DNA from: Flavobacteriales bacterium
GTDB lineage: Bacteria; Bacteroidota; Bacteroidia; Flavobacteriales_F; PHOS-HE28
NCBI GenBank assembly: GCA_020437875.1
Contig: JAGQVR010000018.1
Location: 1 to 20,622 of the forward strand
Length of the DNA stretch: 20,622 nt
Direction of reading: 5' to 3'
The translations under genes and the position numbers were made by a program. The notes beneath the pieces were generated by a model. That model did no database searches, had not been told where the DNA came from, and was given only the letters and a program-made list of their open reading frames with translations. Shown here one piece after another: positions 14,701 through 20,622 of the stretch; positions within the stretch are counted from its first letter, which is position 1, and every line of letters begins with the position of its first letter.

Positions 14701-15519
14701 ATGGCTCACGGACTGCTGAAAGGGAAACGTGGCATCATCACCGGTGCCCTCAACGAACAAAGCATCGCCTGGAAAGTGGCGGAACTGGCTCATGCCGAGG
14801 GGGCTTCCTTCGTCCTCTCCAACGCGCCCGTGGCCATGCGCATGGGCGAGATCAACAAGCTCGCGGAAACCACCGGCTCCAAGGTGGTGCCCGCCGATGC
14901 CACCAATGATGCCGACCTCGAGCAGCTCTACAAGGAGGCGCAGTCCGCTCTCGGTGGGCCGGTGGACTTCGTGCTGCACAGCATCGGCATGAGCCCGAAC
15001 GTGCGTAAAGGCCGCAAGTACGACGACCTGAACTACGAGTGGTACAAGCAGACGCTCGACGTGAGCGCGATGAGCTTCCACCGCATGCTCCAGGCCGCCC
15101 ACAAGCTCAACGCCCTGTCCGAGGGAGCCAGCGTGGTGGCGCTCAGCTACATCGCCGCACAGCGCGTCTTCCCCGATTACGGCGACATGGCCGACGCCAA
15201 GGCCCTTCTGGAATCCATCGCCCGTGGCTGGGGCTACCGCCTCGGGAAGGAGAAGAAGGTCCGGGTGAACACCGTGAGCCAGAGCCCTACCATGACCACG
15301 GCCGGTGCCGGGATCAAGGGTTTCGATGGCTTCTTCGGCTTCGCCCAGGAGATGAGCCCGCTCGGGAATGCGCCCGCCGAGGCCTGTGCCCAGTACTGCA
15401 TCTCCCTCTTCAGCGACCTCACCCGGTACGTGACCATGCAGAACCTCTTCCACGACGGAGGGTTCAGCACCACCGGGGTCACACCCGAGGTCATGGCCCA
15501 CTTTGGGAAGAGCGAGTAG
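14701..15519 (+). CDS. fabI: Enoyl-[acyl-carrier-protein] reductase (NADH)
   Basis: A 272-residue cytoplasmic enzyme of type II fatty acid synthesis that reduces the trans-2-enoyl-ACP double bond. It has the short-chain dehydrogenase fold with the FabI-type cofactor motif GIITGALNEQSIAWKVAE (11-28), in which the serine spacing replaces the usual glycine motif. The SIGMSP loop (94-99) and the catalytic pattern Y150 (LSYIAAQR), Y160 and K167 (Y-x6-K) follow, with the SQSPTMTTAGAGIKGF substrate loop and the FHDGGFSTTG end. The frame stays open upstream to 14059 as antisense of the neighbouring gene, but MAHGLLKGKRGIITG is the normal family start. It is divergent from the lysyl oxidase operon and 78 bases upstream of the TPR protein. 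The Y-x6-K spacing separates it from FabG-like enzymes. Confidence 0.95.
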   Translation: MAHGLLKGKRGIITGALNEQSIAWKVAELAHAEGASFVLSNAPVAMRMGEINKLAETTGSKVVPADATNDADLEQLYKEAQSALGGPVDFVLHSIGMSPNVRKGRKYDDLNYEWYKQTLDVSAMSFHRMLQAAHKLNALSEGASVVALSYIAAQRVFPDYGDMADAKALLESIARGWGYRLGKEKKVRVNTVSQSPTMTTAGAGIKGFDGFFGFAQEMSPLGNAPAEACAQYCISLFSDLTRYVTMQNLFHDGGFSTTGVTPEVMAHFGKSE

Positions 15520-15576
15520 GTCCGGGCAGTCTTCGAGGTGGAAGGGGGGCATGTACGCTGGTTCGGTGCATGGCCC

Positions 15577-15584
15577 TATTTTCG
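15577..15584 (+). promoter_or_regulatory. Candidate -7 box for the TPR/caspase-like gene
   Basis: TATTTTCG differs from TAnnTTTG at one base and ends 13 bases before the ATG at 15598. This would give a very short leader. Read-through from fabI is the alternative. Confidence 0.35.
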
Positions 15585-15597
15585 CTTCCGACACCCC

Positions 15598-17763
15598 ATG
15601 AAGCTGCTACGCTCTCTCCTCATCGTCCTATCCATCGGGGCGGTCAATTCCTTATACGCTCAGGGGGGCAAGGCGTTCCTGAAGGAAGGTGACGCCCTGC
15701 GCAAGGACGGCCAATTGGAACCTGCGTTGGAGAAGTACGGACTCGCCATCTCCGTTGACCCCAAGTTGGTGAAGGCCTACCAGGCGAGGGCAGAGGTGAA
15801 CGAGCTGCTCGGACACAAGCAAGCCGTGGCCCGGGACCGCATGCGGATCGCCCAATTGGTGCCCGAGGACGGTGGCTTCGGCGCCGCCGCCGCGATGGCC
15901 TATCTGGAAGTGGACAGTCCAGCAGTGGCGCGGCGACTGGCGGAGGATGCGCTGAAGAAGGATGGTAAGAACATGCAGGCCCTCCAAGCCAGGATCCGGG
16001 CCTGTCTCAAGCTCGGTGACCTCGATTGTGCGGGTTCCTCCGCCGACGCCGCCGTTGACCTGAAGGGCACCACCGACACGTACTACCTCCGTGGTATCGT
16101 GCGCACGGCCTTGCGGGATTATTCCACTGCGGAGAGCGACCTGGACCGGGTGGTCGAATGGAACCACCTGTACGAGCCGGCCTACATCGGCCAGGCGGAG
16201 GTGCAACTGGCCCTTTACGAACGGTACACCGGTCCCACCATGCAGATGCGGACCTTGGAGAAAGCCATCGACAAGTGCAGGCTGGCCCTCGAGTTGAACC
16301 CACAAAGCACCGATGCCCTGTTCTGGCGCAGCAAGGCCTACGCGGCGCAGAAGGAATACGCCAAGGCGATCGATGACATCAGCCGTTGTGTGGCGCTGGG
16401 GCGCACGGACCGGGCGGTCTACCTGCAACGTGCCCGCTACTACCACGGCTACGGCCAGCACCAGAACGCAGTGAACGACCTGAACCGGATCCTCGTGGAG
16501 GACCCGAAGGATGTGGAAGTGTTATTGCTCCGGGCAGAATGCAAGGAGGCCAACCTGGACATGGATGGTGCGCTGAAGGATCTGGAGCACGCGCAGAAGG
16601 AGATGGAAGGGAACACCACCTACACCATCGACGACCGCAAGCGCATCGAGGAATCCCGCGCACGCATCGCCCACCAGGTCTTCGAGATGAACCGCGAGAG
16701 CGATGCCCCGCGCCTCACCGTCGTGGAACCCTTCAGCCGCGATAGCGTGGCCCAGGTCTCGGCTTCCTTGTCGCACCTCAAGGTGAGCGGTCACATCCTC
16801 GACCGCAGCCTGCTGAAGACCATCACCGTGAATGGCACGGTGGCGCAGTACGATCCGGAGGAGAAGGACCCGCAGTTCTTCGCGGTGATCCCGTGGGGTG
16901 CGGCGGACAAGGAACTCGTGGTGCAGGCGGTGGATGTGTATGACAACCTCACCTCCACGGTGTTGAAGGTGGAGCGCAGCGAGGGCATCGCACCGGTCAT
17001 CGCACTCACCGCACCGGTCGCATCGGCGGACCAGCTGATCACCATCGACGCGGACAAGGAGAGCGTCTTCGTCGAGGGGCGTGTCTCCGACGGTTCGCCC
17101 ATCCGCCTCATCGCGGTGGACGGTGTGAACGCGAGCTATGCACCGGACCAGATGAACCCGGAGTTCAGCATCAAGGTGGACGTGAAAGGCAAGGACCGCT
17201 TCACCGTGCATGCCGAGGACCAGTACGGCAACAGCGCCGACCAGGTCTTCGCACTGGTCAGGAAAGCGGTCGTTCCGGTGCCCAAGCCGGCGGAGACCGC
17301 CACCGCATCCGCACCCACCTCCACATCATCCAGCAGCTCGCGTTCCGGCTCCACCTGGGTCATCCACATCGAGAACTCCAACTACCGCAACTTCCCGGCG
17401 GTGGGTGGGGGCGATGCCGCGAAGATGCAGAAGGCATTCGCCAACTATTCCGTCTCGCGCACCATCAACAAGAAGAACCTCACCAAGGAACAGTTCGACC
17501 GCTTCTTCAACATCGAGCTGCGCGACCTCGTGCGTACGAACAAGGTGAGCACCATCCTCGTGTGGTATTCGGGCCATGGCAAATCGGTGGGCGGCAAGGC
17601 CTACTGGGTGCCGGTGGATGCGCGCAAGGATGACATCTACAGCTACTTCAACTATGGCTCGTTGAAGGCGCAGATGCAGAACTACAGCGAGAGCGTGGAC
17701 AAGACCGTGGTGGTGTCCGATGCCGCCGGCAGCGATGCCTCCTTCTACGAACTGACCCGATAG
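15598..17763 (+). CDS. Secreted TPR protein with inactive, truncated caspase-like domain
   Basis: A 721-residue protein. Signal peptide 1-22 (cleavage near LYAQ) is followed by TPR-type repeats (about 24-365), for example GDALRKDGQLEPALEKYGLA and KAYAAQKEYAKAIDDISRC. Two Ig-like segments follow (about 385-470 and 480-555), then a Ser/Thr/Pro linker (about 560-585) and a caspase-fold (peptidase C14) region. That region has STWVIHIENSNYRN, the histidine motif WYSGHG (H660) and YWVPVDA. The catalytic-cysteine motif, normally DACxS, reads SDAAGSDASFYELTR: the cysteine position is A710. The chain ends 11 residues later, where active family members continue. A protease function is therefore unlikely; a binding or scaffold role is inferred. 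The ATG at 15598 starts the signal peptide, whereas the longer frame from 15538 adds a non-signal extension. The cyclase gene begins 8 bases after the stop. Confidence 0.85.
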   Translation: MKLLRSLLIVLSIGAVNSLYAQGGKAFLKEGDALRKDGQLEPALEKYGLAISVDPKLVKAYQARAEVNELLGHKQAVARDRMRIAQLVPEDGGFGAAAAMAYLEVDSPAVARRLAEDALKKDGKNMQALQARIRACLKLGDLDCAGSSADAAVDLKGTTDTYYLRGIVRTALRDYSTAESDLDRVVEWNHLYEPAYIGQAEVQLALYERYTGPTMQMRTLEKAIDKCRLALELNPQSTDALFWRSKAYAAQKEYAKAIDDISRCVALGRTDRAVYLQRARYYHGYGQHQNAVNDLNRILVEDPKDVEVLLLRAECKEANLDMDGALKDLEHAQKEMEGNTTYTIDDRKRIEESRARIAHQVFEMNRESDAPRLTVVEPFSRDSVAQVSASLSHLKVSGHILDRSLLKTITVNGTVAQYDPEEKDPQFFAVIPWGAADKELVVQAVDVYDNLTSTVLKVERSEGIAPVIALTAPVASADQLITIDADKESVFVEGRVSDGSPIRLIAVDGVNASYAPDQMNPEFSIKVDVKGKDRFTVHAEDQYGNSADQVFALVRKAVVPVPKPAETATASAPTSTSSSSSRSGSTWVIHIENSNYRNFPAVGGGDAAKMQKAFANYSVSRTINKKNLTKEQFDRFFNIELRDLVRTNKVSTILVWYSGHGKSVGGKAYWVPVDARKDDIYSYFNYGSLKAQMQNYSESVDKTVVVSDAAGSDASFYELTR

Positions 17764-17771
17764 ACCAGCCG

Positions 17772-20622
17772 ATGCGACCGACCCTTCGCGGAATGATCCT
17801 GCCCCGCCTGAAGGGGGTGCTGCTCAATACGTGGCCGCTGGCCCTGACGCTCCTGCTTTCAGGATCGGCACATGGGCAACGCTACTTCTTCGAGAACATC
17901 GGGGTACAGGAAGGGCTGCCAGCATCCAAGGTGTACGCCACACTGCAGGACGGATATGGCTTGGTGTGGATCGGCACGGAGGCGGGCCTGGCCAGCTACG
18001 ACGGGAACACCGTTGTGAACCACGGCACCCAGGAAGGAGTGGCCCCGAACGGCGGTCGTTCGCTCTTGTTGGACAAGGAAGGGCATCTCTGGGTGGGTCA
18101 CCTCGACGGTGGCATCACGTACTATGACGGCAGTCGGTTCCGCGCCTTCCACTTCGGCAAGGACATGCACAGTGCCATCACCGGGCTCGTGCAGGCCAGC
18201 GACGGCGGCATCTGGGCGAGTACCGCTGGTCATGGCGCGCTACGTTTCACTGATATTCCCGAAGAAGGTGACCAGATCCAAGCTGTGTCGTTCGCAGAGG
18301 ACAAGGGCTTGCAGAAGGTGCTGCTGAACATCGTAAGCCTCGCGGATGGAAGAGTATGTGTGGTCGAGGACCGCGGTACGTTGCGTGCGTTGGAACCGGG
18401 TAAGGACCGTTTCACGGAGTTGGCCTTGCCCGGATGGCAGGAGCTCTTCCTGTGCAACAACATCTTCCAGGATGGTCGAGGCGCGGTATGGCTCGGCACG
18501 CGGGGGGGAGGGGCCTTCAAACTCGAGGGTGGCAAGGTGGCCCAGTATTCGCCAGCGAACGGCCTGGGCAGTGGCGCGGTCTACTGCTTCGGGGAGGACA
18601 ATGACGGACAGGTCTGGGTCGGGACCATTGATGGCGGCATCTCCGTTGTCGCCAAGGACGGCGTGCGGAGCTTCAGCAAGTCCAATGGGCTGCACAGCAC
18701 CTTCATCCGCTGCATCGGACGTGACCGTGAAGGAAACCTCCTGATCGGCACCAACGACAACGGCCTCGACATCTTCAAGGGCGATCGCTTCGTCAGTTTC
18801 GGAACCGACGATGGCCTTACCGATCCACAGGTGTGGGCCGTGGCCGAGGATGACAATGGCCGGGCCTGGTTCGGCACCAACGGCGGCATCGTCATCCTGT
18901 CCGGGCGGGATGGAAGGGGAGGGGTGCGTACCATCACCGCGCAGCAGGGTGCGCTCACGGACAACTTCATTCGCAGCCTGCGCGAGGACGACAAAGGCTA
19001 TATGTGGATCGGGACCGACCATGGTGGCCTGCTGCGCTACGATCCACGCACGGACAGGGTGACCGGCGACATCGAACTCTCGGGAACCCTCGCCGAAGGC
19101 AAGGTCACGGCGCTCGAGGTGGGTCAATCCGGTGAGATCTGGGTGGGAGGCTTGAACGGCCTTCGTCGTTACCTGCCCGGCTCCGGCACACCACCGACCT
19201 TCATCACCGAGGATGATGGGCTTGCGGGCAACCATGTGGTGGCCATCTTCCGCGATAAGAAGGGTAGCATCTGGGTGGGTAGCACGGTGCACGGCATCAC
19301 CCGGATCGACAATGGTCAGGCGAAACCCATCGATCTCGGTCGCTCCTTCACCGCCACCTCGTTCGTGCAGGATGACGAAGGCCGCATCTGGGTCGGCACC
19401 GAAGGACAGGGGATCATTGTTATCGAGAATGGCAAGGAGGTGCAGCGCTTCACCGAGGCCGAAGGCCTCTTGAGCAATACGATCAAGGCGCTCGGTCGCG
19501 ACCAGCACGGCCATGTGTGGATCGGCACGAACAAGGGCCTGAACAAGTGGCGTCCGAAGAAGGGCGGTTTCGTGGCCTTCACCGAACGCGCCGGTTTCAC
19601 GGGCATCGAGGTGAAGCCGAACGCGGTGTGGACCACCAAGAACGGCGACCTCTGGTTCGGTACGGCGAACGGAGCCACGCGCGTGGGCAGTGAGAAGGAG
19701 GCTGAACGCTCCGTGCCACCGCTCGTGGCGATCCGCGGCTGGAAAGTGAACCTCGAGGACCGGCCGATGCAGGAGGTGCGCCTCAGCCACAGCGACCGCA
19801 ACGTGCGCATCGCATACAGCAGCGTTTCCCTGAGCGATCCAGGTGCCGTTCGCTACATGTACAAGCTGAAGGGCCTAGATGAGGACTGGCAACCGATCAC
19901 CACCGAGACGGATGCGTACTATCCCGCACTCCCGCCCGCCAGCTACACCTTCCAGGTGAAGGCCATGGACCGCACCGGCCTCTGGAGCGACCCACCCGCC
20001 GAGCTGGAGTTCACCATCCTGCCGCCGTGGTACCGCAGCTGGTGGTTCTACACCGCGCTTGTCCTTGCGATCAGCATCGCGCTCTTCAGCTACATCAAGG
20101 TGCGTGAACGCCAGCTACGCATGCGTAACCTCATCCTGGAGCGCAAGGTGGAGGAACGCACCGCCGAGGTGGTGGCCCAGAGCAAGGAGATCGAAGGACA
20201 GAAGGTGCGGATCGAGGACCTGCTGCTCAACATCCTGCCGAAGGAGGTGAGCGAGGAGCTGAAGGAGAAGGGAAAGGCCACGGCGCGCCGCTACGACCAG
20301 GTGACCGTGATGTTCACCGATATGAAGGGCTTCACGCAGATGGCGGAGAAGATGACGCCGGAGGAACTGGTGAACGAACTGGACGATTGTTTCATCCGCT
20401 TCGATGAGGTGATCGGTCGCTACGGGATCGAGAAGATCAAGACCATCGGCGACAGTTACATGAGCGCTTGTGGGGTGCCGAAGGCGGATCCACACCACGC
20501 CGTGAAGGCCGTGATGGCAGCGATGGAGGTGAACCACATCATGAACGAATGGCACAAGGAGCACGTGGCGGCGGGCAAGCAGCCATGGACCCTGCGCATC
20601 GGTCTGCACAGCGGACCCGTGG
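17772..20622 (+). CDS. Two-component-propeller sensor with adenylyl cyclase domain (3' partial)
   Basis: At least 950 residues, cut by the window end. An N-terminal signal region (to about 36, ending SGSAHGQ) leads into 14 propeller-type repeats with the GxxWxGT pattern (for example GLVWIGTEAGL and GHVWIGTNKGL, one degenerate), enough for two seven-bladed propellers. A Y_Y_Y-type Ig domain (about 675-750), one membrane helix (about 757-775), a charged linker with NILPKEVSEELKEKG, and a class III cyclase domain follow. The metal aspartates are D850 (FTDMKGFT) and D894 (IGDSYM); K890 in EKIKTIGD is the adenine-type residue, so ATP to cAMP is inferred. The sensor would be periplasmic and the cyclase cytoplasmic. 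ATG 17772 is chosen; ATG 17793 is also possible. The gene follows the caspase-like gene by 8 bases, suggesting one transcript. The second specificity residue lies beyond the window. Confidence 0.9.
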   Translation, partial: MRPTLRGMILPRLKGVLLNTWPLALTLLLSGSAHGQRYFFENIGVQEGLPASKVYATLQDGYGLVWIGTEAGLASYDGNTVVNHGTQEGVAPNGGRSLLLDKEGHLWVGHLDGGITYYDGSRFRAFHFGKDMHSAITGLVQASDGGIWASTAGHGALRFTDIPEEGDQIQAVSFAEDKGLQKVLLNIVSLADGRVCVVEDRGTLRALEPGKDRFTELALPGWQELFLCNNIFQDGRGAVWLGTRGGGAFKLEGGKVAQYSPANGLGSGAVYCFGEDNDGQVWVGTIDGGISVVAKDGVRSFSKSNGLHSTFIRCIGRDREGNLLIGTNDNGLDIFKGDRFVSFGTDDGLTDPQVWAVAEDDNGRAWFGTNGGIVILSGRDGRGGVRTITAQQGALTDNFIRSLREDDKGYMWIGTDHGGLLRYDPRTDRVTGDIELSGTLAEGKVTALEVGQSGEIWVGGLNGLRRYLPGSGTPPTFITEDDGLAGNHVVAIFRDKKGSIWVGSTVHGITRIDNGQAKPIDLGRSFTATSFVQDDEGRIWVGTEGQGIIVIENGKEVQRFTEAEGLLSNTIKALGRDQHGHVWIGTNKGLNKWRPKKGGFVAFTERAGFTGIEVKPNAVWTTKNGDLWFGTANGATRVGSEKEAERSVPPLVAIRGWKVNLEDRPMQEVRLSHSDRNVRIAYSSVSLSDPGAVRYMYKLKGLDEDWQPITTETDAYYPALPPASYTFQVKAMDRTGLWSDPPAELEFTILPPWYRSWWFYTALVLAISIALFSYIKVRERQLRMRNLILERKVEERTAEVVAQSKEIEGQKVRIEDLLLNILPKEVSEELKEKGKATARRYDQVTVMFTDMKGFTQMAEKMTPEELVNELDDCFIRFDEVIGRYGIEKIKTIGDSYMSACGVPKADPHHAVKAVMAAMEVNHIMNEWHKEHVAAGKQPWTLRIGLHSGPV

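Noticed and set aside
17763..17772. Frameshift explaining the short caspase-like end
   Set aside because: The bases after the stop lead straight into the start and signal peptide of the next gene, and no leftover caspase C-terminal sequence is visible in the other frames.
18240..19790. 516-codon open frame on the minus strand
   Set aside because: Antisense to the propeller repeats; its apparent periodicity mirrors the repeats of the real gene.

Overview
The window is about 20.6 kb of GC-rich DNA from a member of the Bacteroidota, most likely a GC-rich Flavobacteriales-type lineage. The evidence is the gene content: a serine-palmitoyltransferase-like enzyme, the order bamD-rpoZ-coaBC-DUF4835-recN, soluble TonB C-terminal proteins, and large secreted multidomain proteins. 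Bacteroidota-style -7 boxes (TAnnTTTG) without Shine-Dalgarno sequences also fit. Assignment below phylum level is inference. No RNA gene, insertion sequence, prophage or CRISPR array was seen.

Positions 1-2939 are on the minus strand: a serine-palmitoyltransferase-type enzyme that ends at a strong terminator hairpin, then a LOG-family nucleotide hydrolase and two tandem TonB-C paralogs. A divergent promoter region (2940-3140) carries the same box, TACCTTTG, once on each strand. Positions 3141-8327 are on the plus strand: bamD, rpoZ, coaBC and a DUF4835 gene, packed with gaps of 3 to 23 bases. After a 258-base spacer with heptamer repeats and inverted repeats comes recN.

Positions 8330-14565 are on the minus strand and form a two-gene operon of large secreted proteins. 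The upstream gene (1173 aa) contains a lysyl oxidase domain with the copper histidines and both cofactor-forming residues in place, followed by dockerin-like and cohesin-like segments. The downstream gene (897 aa) is a trypsin-fold protease resembling Achromobacter lysyl endopeptidase, with the lysine-pocket aspartate apparently kept. Both proteins end in the same roughly 236-residue module, with two calcium-loop-like repeats and a QQLP terminus, and neither shows the usual type IX sorting tail. This pair of lysine-directed secreted enzymes with a shared C-terminal module is the most interesting system here.

Positions 14701-20622 are on the plus strand: fabI, then a TPR protein with a caspase-like C-terminus that has lost its catalytic cysteine and stops early. 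Eight bases later begins a sensor with 14 propeller-type repeats, one membrane segment and a cytoplasmic class III adenylyl cyclase domain, cut by the window end. The last two look like a co-transcribed signalling pair.
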